A DNA stretch of 64,000 nt from contig JBPCJC010000041.1 of assembly GCA_051005695.1 (NCBI GenBank), positions 62,001 to 126,000 on the forward strand, given 5' to 3'. The translations under genes were made by a program, and so were the position numbers. The notes beneath the pieces were generated by a model. The model ran no database searches. It was given only the letters and a program-made list of their open reading frames with translations, and was not told the origin of the DNA. Below, one piece after another: positions 25,473-33,999 of the stretch. Origin of the DNA: JACCTI01 sp051005695. Its GTDB lineage: Bacteria > Verrucomicrobiota > Verrucomicrobiia > Chthoniobacterales > UBA10450. The first letter of the stretch is position 1. Each line of letters starts with the position of its first letter.

Positions 25473-25946
25473 ATGTCTTTCCGATTCGTTAGGCCGGCTC
25501 TGCAGGCCGGTTTGTTTATCCTTCTGCTGGCCTCCGCGGGTTGCTGGAAAAAAAGCGGTGACGGGATTGTGATTGCGAAAGATTACGTGCCGGCGTTGCC
25601 GATCAGCACCAGTCCTACGCCTAACGAGTCATCTCTCGGCGCGGAAACGCCGTCGCCGATTCCGGTTCCAGACGAGGAGACGGCCGAGGCGGAGAGTACC
25701 GAACCAGTTCCTGGAGAGATGGACAGCCCGATTCCAGGAGAAGCCCTGGCGGAGACCCACACAGATGCCCGCGCCGTGGATCACGAACAATGGATCGCGA
25801 CGGTGCGAATGGTAGCCGATGGGCGCCTGGTTGATGTGCGCCTGACGCAGGAGCGTTGGGATAAATTAAAAACCGGCGACCGCGTGCAGGTGAAATATCG
25901 CGAGGGAAAATACACCGGCACGGTTTGGAGCTCGGAGATTGATTAG
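25473..25946 (+). CDS. putative lipoprotein, hypothetical
   Basis: A 157-residue protein with a lipoprotein signal: LFILLLASAGC, with Cys at about residue 24. A Pro/Glu/Thr/Ser-rich linker (about residues 45-100) leads to a small beta-rich C-terminal domain (VRMVADGRLVDVRLTQERWDKLKTGDRVQVKYREGKYTG) that resembles an SH3-like or KOW-type barrel. I do not recognise a named family. Likely anchored in the outer membrane with the C-terminal domain in the periplasm. Confidence 0.6.
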   Translation: MSFRFVRPALQAGLFILLLASAGCWKKSGDGIVIAKDYVPALPISTSPTPNESSLGAETPSPIPVPDEETAEAESTEPVPGEMDSPIPGEALAETHTDARAVDHEQWIATVRMVADGRLVDVRLTQERWDKLKTGDRVQVKYREGKYTGTVWSSEID

Positions 25947-25986
25947 CTTGCCTGCATTCGTTAGGCGAGCGCGCTAGAGTTCATTC

Positions 25987-26694
25987 ATGATTGATCGGCG
26001 GCGCGTTCTTCTCATCAGTAGCTCCACCGTTTTCGGCCGCGGTTATCTAGATCACGCGGAGCCGGAAATCCGGGATTTCCTCGGCTCGATCACCCGCATT
26101 CTTTTCGTGCCCTTCGCGCTGCATGATCTTGATGCTTACGCGGCGAAGACCCGCGCGCGTTTCGCGCAGATGGACTACGAAATCTATTCCCTGCATGAGG
26201 CGGCGGACATGCAATCGGCGATCGCACAGGCGTCGACGATTTTTGTCGGCGGCGGAAATACGTTTCGTCTGCTCAAGGCGCTTTACGACGGGGAACTGCT
26301 CGCGCCGATCCAGCAGCGAGTCGAAGCCGGCATGCCTTACCTCGGGACCAGCGCCGGTTCAAACATCGCGGGTCCCACGATTCGCACGACTAACGACATG
26401 CCGATCGTGGAGCCGCCGTCGTTCAACTCGTTAGGCCTGGTCCCGTTTCAGATCAACCCGCATTACCTCGACCCCGATCCCGCTTCCACCCACATGGGCG
26501 AAACCCGCGAAGAACGGCTCCTGCAATTTCTCGAGGAGAACGACACCCCGGTCATCGGCCTGCGCGAAGGCGCCATCCTGCGAGGGGAGCATGGCGAATA
26601 CGAAGTGCGCGGAACCGCCGGTGCGCGCCTTTTTCGTCGGGGCCAGCCGCCACTGGAGCTGGCGATCGGTGAGAAAATTCCAGCGCCGGCCTAA
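25987..26694 (+). CDS. pepE: dipeptidase E (alpha-aspartyl dipeptidase)
   Basis: Hydrolyses dipeptides with N-terminal aspartate. The 235-residue S51 peptidase shows IFVGGGNTFRLLKALYD, the nucleophile serine in YLGTSAGSNIAGPTIRTTNDMP and the histidine region FQINPHYLDPDPASTHMGETREERLLQFLEEN. The ending GAILRGEHGEYEVRGTAGARLFRRG is also typical. Length is normal. The stop codon TAA is part of a GCCTAACGA copy at 26689. Confidence 0.93.
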   Translation: MIDRRRVLLISSSTVFGRGYLDHAEPEIRDFLGSITRILFVPFALHDLDAYAAKTRARFAQMDYEIYSLHEAADMQSAIAQASTIFVGGGNTFRLLKALYDGELLAPIQQRVEAGMPYLGTSAGSNIAGPTIRTTNDMPIVEPPSFNSLGLVPFQINPHYLDPDPASTHMGETREERLLQFLEENDTPVIGLREGAILRGEHGEYEVRGTAGARLFRRGQPPLELAIGEKIPAPA

Positions 26695-26782
26695 CGAGTC
26701 CTGCAAGCCTGGGTGCGGAAAAAGGAGAAGTGCAGACGCGCTCGCAGTTTTGTCGCCGGCCACCTGTGGTATAGTGACGGCG

Positions 26783-27085
26783 ATGTTTTTGCCGAACCAG
26801 AAAGTGGTCTGTGTGGATGCGAAATTCCCACTCGGAATCGAAAAACTTTACTCGGAGTTGCCGAAAGAGGGGACGACTTACACCATTCGCGACATTGTCC
26901 CGGGCATCGGCCTGACCGGCGAGGAAGGGGAGACGGCGGTTTATCTTTGCGAGATCACTGGACCGTTGAATGCCCACGGAATCGAACGCGGTTTTCGGGC
27001 TGATCGTTTTGCGCCGCTGGAGACGATCGAGGAGGAAGCGGAAGAGGAAGTGCCGTTTGCGATGCCGGAATTAGTCCCGGCCTGA
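26783..27085 (+). CDS. small conserved hypothetical protein
   Basis: From ATG 26783 the frame gives 100 residues: MFLPNQKVVCVDAKFPLG, a TIRDIVPGIGL segment, VYLCEITGP and a Glu-rich tail (EEEAEEEVPFAMPEL). The pattern of short beta strands around KVVCVD and GFRADRFAPLE resembles small phage- and bacterial proteins with an SH3-like fold, but no function is known. It lies 53 bases upstream of the tricorn-like protease gene and could share its transcript. Confidence 0.6.
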   Translation: MFLPNQKVVCVDAKFPLGIEKLYSELPKEGTTYTIRDIVPGIGLTGEEGETAVYLCEITGPLNAHGIERGFRADRFAPLETIEEEAEEEVPFAMPELVPA

Positions 27086-27138
27086 GCGCGCGCAAAACGC
27101 GGTTGTCCCATCGGACGCTTGGTGTCTCATTTAGCACC

Positions 27139-30100
27139 ATGTCGCCCGCTCCAAAAACTCCGCTGCTGCTCGCGCTCCTCGCTTTTTGTCTGCTGCCGTT
27201 GCCGCCGGCTTCCGCGCAAAAACTTCCCGAGACCACGCGTCTCCTCCGTTTTCCGACGACCAACGGCGAGCAGATTGTTTTCTGCTACGCCGGGGAAATT
27301 TACACCGTCGGCCAGGAAGGTGGAACGGCCCGTCGCCTAACGAGTGGTCCGGGCTACAGCTCGTTCCCGCATTTCTCGCCGGACGGCAAACAGCTCGCCT
27401 TCACTTCGCACTACGACGGCAACACCGAGGTTTATGTGATGCCGGCGGAGGGTGGGGAACCGAAACGCCTAACGACTACGGCAACTCTCGGCCGTGATGA
27501 CATTTCCGATCGGATGGGGCCGAACAATCTGGTCATGACTTGGGAGAACACGAAGCCACTGATCGTTTTCCGGTCGCGGATGAAATCCTACAATTCCTTT
27601 AATGGCCAGCTCTACACGGTGGGCCTGAACGCGGAGTTGCCGGAGGAGTTACCGTTTCCGCGCGGCGGTTTCGCTTCGTTTTCCCCGGATGATTCGAAGC
27701 TCGCGTACAACCGCGTTTTTCGCGAGTTCCGCACTTGGAAACATTATCGCGGCGGAATGGCGGACGACGTTTGGATCCACGATTTCAAAACCGGGACAAC
27801 GGAAAACCTAACCAACAATCCGGCGCAGGACATCTGCCCGATGTGGGGACCGGACAATCATGTTTATTTCCTCTCCGATCGCGACGGGCGGATGAATCTT
27901 TTTTCGATCGATCTTGCGAGCAAAGAGCAGAAACAGCTCACGGAGTTCAAAGATTTCGACATCAAATTCCCGACCATCGGCAAGGGCGCGATTGTCTTCG
28001 AGCAGGCCGGATACATCTGGCGTTTTGACCTAACGAGTGGTCAGGCGACCCCGGTGCCGATCTTGATCAAGGAAGATTTTTCCTCCGGGCGCGCGGCGCT
28101 GATCGACGCTTCGAAGCAGTTGCAATCGGTTAATCCCGCGTCCGATGGCGAGCGGGTGATCGCGGTTGCGCGCGGCGATTTATTCTCGGTCCCGGCGAAG
28201 GATGGAACGCCGCGGGATCTGACGAAAACTCCGAATGCGCACGAGCGCGACGCGGTCTGGTCTCCCGATGGGAAATGGATTGCCTACAACTCCGACGCGA
28301 CGGGCGAGAACGAACTCTACGTGCGCGCGCAGGACGGCAAAGGCGAGCCGGTGCAGGTGACGAGCAAGGCGGACACTTATTATTACCAACCGATCTGGTC
28401 GCCCGACAGCAAGAAGCTGCTTTGGAGCGATCGCTTGCAGCGGCTGCGCTACGTCGATGTCGCGAGCAAGGCGGTCACGCAGGTGGATCAGGATAAATAC
28501 GGCGAGATCGAATCCTATGATTGGTCGCCCGATAGCCAATGGATCACCTGGGGGCGGCCGGAAGAAAACGAGCTCTCGAAGGTTTATCTCTACTCGTTAG
28601 GCGAAAAGAAACCGCTCGCGGTCACGGATGATTGGTACGCTTCGAGCAAATCGGTTTTCAGTGATGACGGGAAGTTTGTCCTGATGAGTTCCGCGCGTGA
28701 TTTCAAGCCGACTTTTGGCGCGGAGGAATTTGAAAACGTCTACCGCGACATGGAGCGGATCTACCTGGTCGCGCTGGCGACAGACACGGAGAATCCGCTG
28801 GCGCCGCGGAGCGATGAAGTGGGGAAAAAGAAGGACGATAAAAAGAAAGAAGAAGCCGACAAAAAATCTTCCGAGACGAAAAAAAGCGACGCGAAAGAGG
28901 CGCCGCCAAAACAGCCGCCGGCGACAAAAGTGGACGCCGACGGATTACGGGACCGGATTATCGGGCTCGAGGTTGCGCCCGGAGAATACAAGGACATTCG
29001 CGTCGTCGAGGGTCGCATTTTTTATCTGCGCCGCACCGCGGCGGACGACAAAGCCGGCGATGACGAAGAGGACGGCGGCCCGGACAAGCAGAAATGGCAT
29101 TTGTGTGTTTACAGCGTGGAGGATCGCAAAGAAACCGTGCTCGGCGACGTGAACAGTTACCAGATCACCGCCGACGGGAAAAAAATGCTGGTCAAGATCG
29201 ACAAGGATTACGCGATGATCGATCTGCCGAAAGACAAACTCGAAACCAAGGATCACGTGATCAAGTCGGGCGCGCTCGACATGCAGCTCGATCGCCACGC
29301 CGAGTGGCGGCAAATTTATTTCGAAGCCTGGCGACAGATGCGCGATTTCTTTTTCTCGCCGACGATGAACGGGGTGGATTGGCCGGCGATGCGCGACAAG
29401 TACGCTGCGCTTTTGCCGTTCGTGAATCATCGCAACGATCTCACCTACTTGTTAGGCGAATTGATCGGCGAGCTGAACAATGGCCACGCTTATGTCGGCG
29501 GGGGCGAGCGGCCGGAGACGCCGCGGATCAAACTCGGTCTGCTCGGGGCGGAATTTTCGCGTGATCCGGCAAGCAAGGCTTACAAGATCGAGCGCATTCT
29601 GCCGGGAGAGAATTGGAACAAACACACGCGCTCGCCGTTGACCGCGATCGGCGTGAACGTGAAGCCCGGCGATTACATCCTCGCGATCAACGGCACGCCC
29701 GTTTCCTCGTTAGGCAATCTCTACGATGGGCTCATTGGCACTGCCGATAAGCAGGTGATTCTGCGGGTAAGTTCGAAGCCGACCGATGCCGGCGCGCGTG
29801 ATGTCACGGTGATCCCGACGGCGGACGAAGCGCCGCTTTATTACCTCGCGTGGGTGCAGAAAAATATCGACGAAGTGACGAAGAAAACTAACGGCGAGGT
29901 CGGTTACATTCACATCCCGGACATGGGGCAGCCCGGCTTGAATGAATTCACCAAGCTCTACTTCCCGCAGATTCACAAGAAGGCGCTGATCGTCGATGTG
30001 CGCGGAAATGGCGGCGGTTTCGTTTCGCCGCTGGTGATTGAGCGTTTGCGGCGCGCACTCGTGATGGTGGAGATCGCGCGCAACGGCGTTCCACAAACCA

Positions 30101-30513
30101 ATCCGCCGCAAACTTTCCTCGGACCGCTGGTGACCTTGATTGACGAATTTTCCGCGTCCGATGGTGACATCTTTCCCTATCGCTTCCGCGCGATGGGTCT
30201 CGGAAAATTGATCGGCAAACGCACCTGGGGCGGCGTCATCGGCATTCGCGATCCGCTGCCGCTAACCGACGGCGGCGTGCTCAATCGGCCGGAGTTCGCG
30301 CCTTACTCGAAAGAGGGCAAGGACTGGGTAATCGAGAGCCACGGCGTCGATCCGGACATCGTGGTCGACAACGATCCGACGAAGGAATTCCACGGCGAAG
30401 ATCAGCAGCTGGACAAGGCGATCGAGGAGATCACCAACGAGCTCAAGACCAAGCGCTACGATCTCCCGCCGGTGCCGCCGTATCCAAATCGAAATCCGGC
30501 GAAGAGCGGCTAA
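27139..30513 (+). CDS. tricorn-like S41 protease
   Basis: A large exported protease (1124 residues from ATG 27139, signal LLLALLAFCLLPLPPASA). N-terminal WD40-like PD40 repeats form a propeller at about residues 30-330 (YSSFPHFSPDGKQLAFTS, DAVWSPDGKWIAYNSD). A second propeller runs to about 650, split by a charged Lys/Glu-rich linker near 565-600. A PDZ domain follows (VKPGDYILAINGTPVSSLG), then the S41 catalytic domain. Nucleophile Ser is in IDEFSASDGDIFPY and the likely His in LNNGHAYVGG. Tricorn proteases degrade peptides into short products; here it acts in the periplasm. Confidence 0.92.
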   Translation: MSPAPKTPLLLALLAFCLLPLPPASAQKLPETTRLLRFPTTNGEQIVFCYAGEIYTVGQEGGTARRLTSGPGYSSFPHFSPDGKQLAFTSHYDGNTEVYVMPAEGGEPKRLTTTATLGRDDISDRMGPNNLVMTWENTKPLIVFRSRMKSYNSFNGQLYTVGLNAELPEELPFPRGGFASFSPDDSKLAYNRVFREFRTWKHYRGGMADDVWIHDFKTGTTENLTNNPAQDICPMWGPDNHVYFLSDRDGRMNLFSIDLASKEQKQLTEFKDFDIKFPTIGKGAIVFEQAGYIWRFDLTSGQATPVPILIKEDFSSGRAALIDASKQLQSVNPASDGERVIAVARGDLFSVPAKDGTPRDLTKTPNAHERDAVWSPDGKWIAYNSDATGENELYVRAQDGKGEPVQVTSKADTYYYQPIWSPDSKKLLWSDRLQRLRYVDVASKAVTQVDQDKYGEIESYDWSPDSQWITWGRPEENELSKVYLYSLGEKKPLAVTDDWYASSKSVFSDDGKFVLMSSARDFKPTFGAEEFENVYRDMERIYLVALATDTENPLAPRSDEVGKKKDDKKKEEADKKSSETKKSDAKEAPPKQPPATKVDADGLRDRIIGLEVAPGEYKDIRVVEGRIFYLRRTAADDKAGDDEEDGGPDKQKWHLCVYSVEDRKETVLGDVNSYQITADGKKMLVKIDKDYAMIDLPKDKLETKDHVIKSGALDMQLDRHAEWRQIYFEAWRQMRDFFFSPTMNGVDWPAMRDKYAALLPFVNHRNDLTYLLGELIGELNNGHAYVGGGERPETPRIKLGLLGAEFSRDPASKAYKIERILPGENWNKHTRSPLTAIGVNVKPGDYILAINGTPVSSLGNLYDGLIGTADKQVILRVSSKPTDAGARDVTVIPTADEAPLYYLAWVQKNIDEVTKKTNGEVGYIHIPDMGQPGLNEFTKLYFPQIHKKALIVDVRGNGGGFVSPLVIERLRRALVMVEIARNGVPQTNPPQTFLGPLVTLIDEFSASDGDIFPYRFRAMGLGKLIGKRTWGGVIGIRDPLPLTDGGVLNRPEFAPYSKEGKDWVIESHGVDPDIVVDNDPTKEFHGEDQQLDKAIEEITNELKTKRYDLPPVPPYPNRNPAKSG

Positions 30514-30541
30514 GTCGCGGCGCGGGAGCCATCCCAATTCT

Positions 30542-30679
30542 GGGGAGCGCAGTCTGCCAGCCTGCACGTCTCGGAAGCTTGCCGAGACGCCCTACGGTTT
30601 GCCATATCGACGAGCGTTTCACGTCCTCGATGTTGCCGGCAAGCTGCCGGCAACCGCAGGCTGGCAGCCTGCGCTCCCC
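30542..30679. repeat. nested palindromic element (MITE/REP-like)
   Basis: A 138-base element bounded by 24-base inverted arms, 30542-30565 and 30656-30679, with one mismatch (core GGGAGCGCAG...CTGCCAGCCTGC). Two smaller perfect palindromes sit inside: GTCTCGG/CCGAGAC at 30568-30588 and GTTGCCGGC/GCCGGCAAC at 30632-30654. It contains no gene. The nested layout resembles small non-autonomous elements spread as single-stranded or transposase-cut units. It lies just past the tricorn gene and may also stop transcription. Confidence 0.75.
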
Positions 30680-30694
30680 GGAACCTTTGCTCGC

Positions 30695-31012
30695 CTAGCT
30701 ACGCGCGCTGACTTCCCCGAATGGCGCAGCGTGTTCGTCTTCGGGGCGACGGAATCGGATCGCTGCGCGGGCGCGGAGCTTGGCCGCTTCGGTTTCGCGA
30801 TCGCGCGGCGGGGCGTGAGTGGCTAACGAGCCGAGTAGCTTGCGCGCGGCCTGGGTTACTTGATCAACCGCGTGGATGAACGCGGCCTCGTTTGCGGCCG
30901 ATGGTTTGGTGAAGCCGCTGAGCTTGCGCACAAATTGCAGTGCGGAAGCCTCGATTTCGGTCTCCGTCGCGGGCGGTTCGAAGTTATGCAGTGTCTTAAT
31001 ATTTCGGCACAT
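30695..31012 (-). CDS. DUF2277 family protein
   Basis: A 105-residue cytoplasmic protein matching DUF2277 closely: MCRNIKTLHNFEPPATETEI at the start, then ASALQFVRKLSGFTKPS, AFIHAVDQVTQAARKLL and APPRDRETEAAK. The conserved Cys at residue 2 and FEPPAT motif are characteristic. Function is not known; members are often near stress or metal genes. The C-terminal tail is variable. Bases 31013-31091, between it and arsS, hold no gene. Confidence 0.88.
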   Translation of the reverse strand: MCRNIKTLHNFEPPATETEIEASALQFVRKLSGFTKPSAANEAAFIHAVDQVTQAARKLLGSLATHAPPRDRETEAAKLRARAAIRFRRPEDEHAAPFGEVSARS

Positions 31013-31091
31013 CGGAATCCTCCTGCGGGAAATTAAACGCCGAAGCGGCGTTTGTCATTTCGCGAAGCGGCCGACCGTCGTGAACTTCTCG

Positions 31092-32051
31092 TTAGACCAG
31101 CGCGCCGCTGCAGCTCGAACCCGCGCCCGCGGTGCACCCGAAGCAATGTTCGGCGGTCTGGATTTCGCGCCCCTCGACCGTCGTCAGATCGATGTCCCAA
31201 AGATGCAGCCCGCGTTCGCGGTCGCGCCATTGCATTTTCAGCATTTGATTGAAGTCGCAATCGAAGACTTCGCCGAGCCAACTGATGTTAATTGTGTTCC
31301 GGCACATCAGGCCGGTGACGGTCGCGGGATTGAAAGCATCGTTCAGCAGAAGCATGTAGTCGCCGAGCTTGTTGTTGTTTTTCAGGTAAGAGGCAAAACG
31401 CGCGACCGGCAGGTTGGTGATCGTGAAAAGCTGATTGAAGACGATCCCGAAGTGGTCGCTCAGCTCGCGTTTGTAGTCCGCCTCCAACTCCGCCTGCGGG
31501 CCGGGAAGAAATGCGCCGTTTGGATTGTAAACCAAATGGAGTGGGAGCTTCGGATTGGTCCCGTAGCCTAACGAGTTCAAAAGTTGCAGACCTTTGATGC
31601 TGCCATCGAAGACGCCCTCGCCGCGCTGTGCGTTCACGTTCTCGGGCGAATAGCAGGGCATCGAAGCGATGATTTCGATCTGGTTTTCCGCGAGGAACTG
31701 GGCGTAGTCCTCAAACCCCGGCTCAAGCAGGATGGTGAGATTGCAGCGATCGATGATGTGCCGCGGCGGCGTGAGCGACTTCAACCGGCGCACGAGATAT
31801 TTGAAATCGGGAATCATTTCCGGAGCACCGCCGGTTAGATCGACCGTGGGGATATCCGTTTTTGCCAGCCAATCGACCACTCGATCGATTGTCTCGCGGG
31901 TCATGATTTCCTTGCGCTTCGGGCCCGCGTTCACGTGGCAGTGCACACAGGTCAGGTTGCAAAGCTTGCCCACATTGACCTGCAGGATTTCCGTCTTCGC
32001 GTGACGCAACGGCAGCGCGTGCTCGGAGAGTTTGGCGGCGAAGCGGTTCAC
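31092..32051 (-). CDS. arsS: ArsS-like arsenosugar radical SAM protein
   Basis: ArsS transfers an adenosyl group from SAM to dimethylarsenite, the first committed step to arsenosugars. The 319-residue protein has the radical SAM cluster motif CNLTCVHC within LQVNVGKLCN, the LDLTGGAPEM-like VDLTGGAPEM, HIIDRCNLTILLEPG, LVYNPNGAFLPG, ADYKRELSDHFGIVFNQLF and the diagnostic C-terminal CFGCTAGAGSSC. A GTG start at 32051 is chosen because it gives the usual ArsS N-terminus (NRFAAKLSEHALPL) and overlaps the preceding stop as GTGA. It is the last gene of a tight minus-strand cluster. No arsM methylase is in the window. Confidence 0.88.
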   Translation of the reverse strand: MNRFAAKLSEHALPLRHAKTEILQVNVGKLCNLTCVHCHVNAGPKRKEIMTRETIDRVVDWLAKTDIPTVDLTGGAPEMIPDFKYLVRRLKSLTPPRHIIDRCNLTILLEPGFEDYAQFLAENQIEIIASMPCYSPENVNAQRGEGVFDGSIKGLQLLNSLGYGTNPKLPLHLVYNPNGAFLPGPQAELEADYKRELSDHFGIVFNQLFTITNLPVARFASYLKNNNKLGDYMLLLNDAFNPATVTGLMCRNTINISWLGEVFDCDFNQMLKMQWRDRERGLHLWDIDLTTVEGREIQTAEHCFGCTAGAGSSCSGALV

Positions 32052-32191
32052 GGATTTACGATACTCCCGCGGCTTAGATATTCCACGACCTCCTGACATT
32101 GCGGATTTTCCTGGAGCGCATCGCAACAGGCGGTTTCGGCAATCGTCCCAGCGCCCTCGCGGACGCAGATGCAGGCCAGCCAATCGGTCAC
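32048..32191 (-). CDS. small cysteine-rich protein in the arsS cluster (47 aa)
   Basis: Between the metallophosphatase stop and arsS lies an open frame with protein-like sequence: VTDWLACICVREGAGTIAE, then TACCDALQENPQCQEVVEYL. Five cysteines occur in 47 residues, two as a CxC pair and two adjacent. The only start codon after the in-frame TAA at 32219 is GTG 32191. The frame ends in a GTGA overlap with arsS, as expected for a coupled gene. Candidates are a metal- or arsenic-binding helper, a partner subunit or a modified peptide; none is proven. I see no good ribosome binding site for the GTG. Confidence 0.55.
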   Translation of the reverse strand: MTDWLACICVREGAGTIAETACCDALQENPQCQEVVEYLSRGSIVNP

Positions 32192-32218
32192 GCGCCGGGC
32201 CTGCTTCCTCTCCTTGCC

Positions 32219-33010
32219 TTAGTAAATCCCACGGGCGCGCTCTTTCATCGGCAGAACTTCCAGGCAGGTTGTCCACCAGCCGGTGTCGATCGTGGTGATA
32301 AATTCCTGTGGTAAGTTTTCCTGCTCCATTTCCGCGGCCAGCCGAGCGTGGTCATATTCCAGGGGAATGAATTCGACCGCGGTCTCGGCGTTCTTGTTTA
32401 CCTCGAGCAGACAATACCAGACGCAGGTCCGGCCATCATTAGCGGGTCGGCCAATGGCGCCACAGTTCACAAAATGTTTTCCGCCGGGCAAGGCGCGATG
32501 CCAGTGAAGACCGGTGTGCGTGCCCACGATGACATCGGCTTGGTGGCTTTGGCAAAGCCGCTCGAGGAAGGCGCGCGAGGTGGTTGTTTCCCAGAGGAAC
32601 TCGTTCATCTTTCGGGGTGACCCATGGATCAGGAGAAGTCGCACGCCATTAAGTTCGAGCCGTAATTCCACGGGCAAATCGCGCAGCCAGTTTTTGTTTT
32701 CAGCCGAGGTCCTGGCAAAGGTGTAATCGTAGGACAGGCGCGCGAAGTAATTGTCCTTCGGGTCGGTGTAGCCACACTGGCAATCGGCCAAATTGTTGCC
32801 GACAGAGTTATCGTAGTTTCCCTGGACTACGGGAATCTGCGCGTCGCGTAACAGTGGAAAGATCTTGTCGGGATGCGGCCCGAACGCTCCGAGGTCACCC
32901 AGACAATAGAGGTGCGTCGCGCCCCGCTTTGGCGCGTCTTCGAGCAAGGCGGCGAGTGCCACATGGTTTGAATAAACGCCGCCAAAGATCGCAATGCGTT
33001 CGGCGGACAT
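32219..33010 (-). CDS. metallophosphoesterase
   Basis: A 263-residue calcineurin-type phosphoesterase of the YfcE/diadenosine phosphatase kind. Metal motifs are degenerate at the start (IAIFGGVYSNHVALAALL, where the usual DxH is GGVYSN), followed by LYCLGDLGAFGPHP, VVQGNYDNSV (GNxD variant), LLLIHGSPRKMNEFLW and VGTHTGLHWHRAL. The last three His-containing motifs are intact. ATG 33010 lies 5 bases after the upstream stop. Position between two radical SAM genes suggests removal of a phosphate from a pathway intermediate. Loss of the first Asp could weaken activity. Confidence 0.85.
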   Translation of the reverse strand: MSAERIAIFGGVYSNHVALAALLEDAPKRGATHLYCLGDLGAFGPHPDKIFPLLRDAQIPVVQGNYDNSVGNNLADCQCGYTDPKDNYFARLSYDYTFARTSAENKNWLRDLPVELRLELNGVRLLLIHGSPRKMNEFLWETTTSRAFLERLCQSHQADVIVGTHTGLHWHRALPGGKHFVNCGAIGRPANDGRTCVWYCLLEVNKNAETAVEFIPLEYDHARLAAEMEQENLPQEFITTIDTGWWTTCLEVLPMKERARGIY

Positions 33011-33015
33011 TTTGA

Positions 33016-33999
33016 TTAGCTCGCAGTTGGCGTCGAGCCCAGCGCGGGATTGGCTTCCGAACCCGAGCGGGTGAGTCGCGCCCCCTCCAGCCCCTGCGAG
33101 CTCGCGTTCGAACAAAGCGCGCCGAAACGGTAACAGGTGATGCAGGCTTGGTGGCGCAAGCGGTAGCTCTTCAGCGAATCCTGCAAGGTGGTGCCAAGTC
33201 GCGCGTCCGGTTTATCGACCAGGATCGGGCAAACATGCACGCCGCGATCGCTGATCACGCGGCTGTTATGGCAAAGCAATTGCGTCTCATCGTAACCGGC
33301 CATCATCGCTTCGGTGACGTATTCGTACTTACCGTAGCCGTGATCGCGTTTGGCTTCCTGACCGATCTTGAGCGCGGGCAGCAGCTTCATTCGCGGCCGG
33401 GTATAACCGATCTCGGCGAGACGCGCGCGGAATTCGCGAAGGAATTCATCGTCTTGGTGAATTTCCCACGAGCGCATGGAAGTAATGATCGGCAGAAAGC
33501 CTGCGGCCACGAGCATACGGACGCCGTGCATCGCTTGATCGAAAGTGTTGGGACCGCGGATCGGGTCGTTAGTCTCGGGCGAGAAGCCGTCGATGCTGAC
33601 GCGCAGTTCGAGCGAATAATCTGAGCCGTCGCGTAATGCGGCCAGCCGCTTGATTTTTTCTTCGTTGAACCGGGTCGCATTCGTCAGCACGGTGGCGGGA
33701 CCGACGGCAAGCGTCGCTTCCAAAATCTCAAAGATCTCGGGATTGATGAATGGTTCACCGCCGGTGAAATAATATTCCTTCACGCCGTAGCCTAACGAGT
33801 CCTCGAGGTATGGTGTGAATTGCGCGAAAGTCATCAGACCGAGGGTGTGATTATCGGGCGCGCAGGAGATGAAGCAGTGATTGCAACGCAGATTGCAGAG
33901 CGTGCCGGAAACCTGAAACCAAAGCGCATCCAGAGCGCTCAAAGGGAGCAGCGGCGGACGCTCGCTATCCGTAGCGATCATGTCGGTTAGCGCGGCCAT
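33016..33999 (-). CDS. radical SAM protein with SPASM-like C-terminus
   Basis: A 327-residue radical SAM enzyme. The cluster motif is CNLRCNHC in WFQVSGTLCNLRCNHCFIS, followed by the GGEP motif in YYFTGGEPFINPEIFEI, and LRVSIDGFSPETNDPIRG. The C-terminal part has a cysteine set (CHNSRVI, VHVCPIL, ACITCYRFGALCSN) that could hold further iron-sulfur clusters as SPASM domains do. Start ATG 33999 overlaps the ABC ATPase end by 13 bases. The substrate is unknown; SPASM proteins often modify peptides or act as maturases. Confidence 0.85.
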   Translation of the reverse strand: MAALTDMIATDSERPPLLPLSALDALWFQVSGTLCNLRCNHCFISCAPDNHTLGLMTFAQFTPYLEDSLGYGVKEYYFTGGEPFINPEIFEILEATLAVGPATVLTNATRFNEEKIKRLAALRDGSDYSLELRVSIDGFSPETNDPIRGPNTFDQAMHGVRMLVAAGFLPIITSMRSWEIHQDDEFLREFRARLAEIGYTRPRMKLLPALKIGQEAKRDHGYGKYEYVTEAMMAGYDETQLLCHNSRVISDRGVHVCPILVDKPDARLGTTLQDSLKSYRLRHQACITCYRFGALCSNASSQGLEGARLTRSGSEANPALGSTPTAS

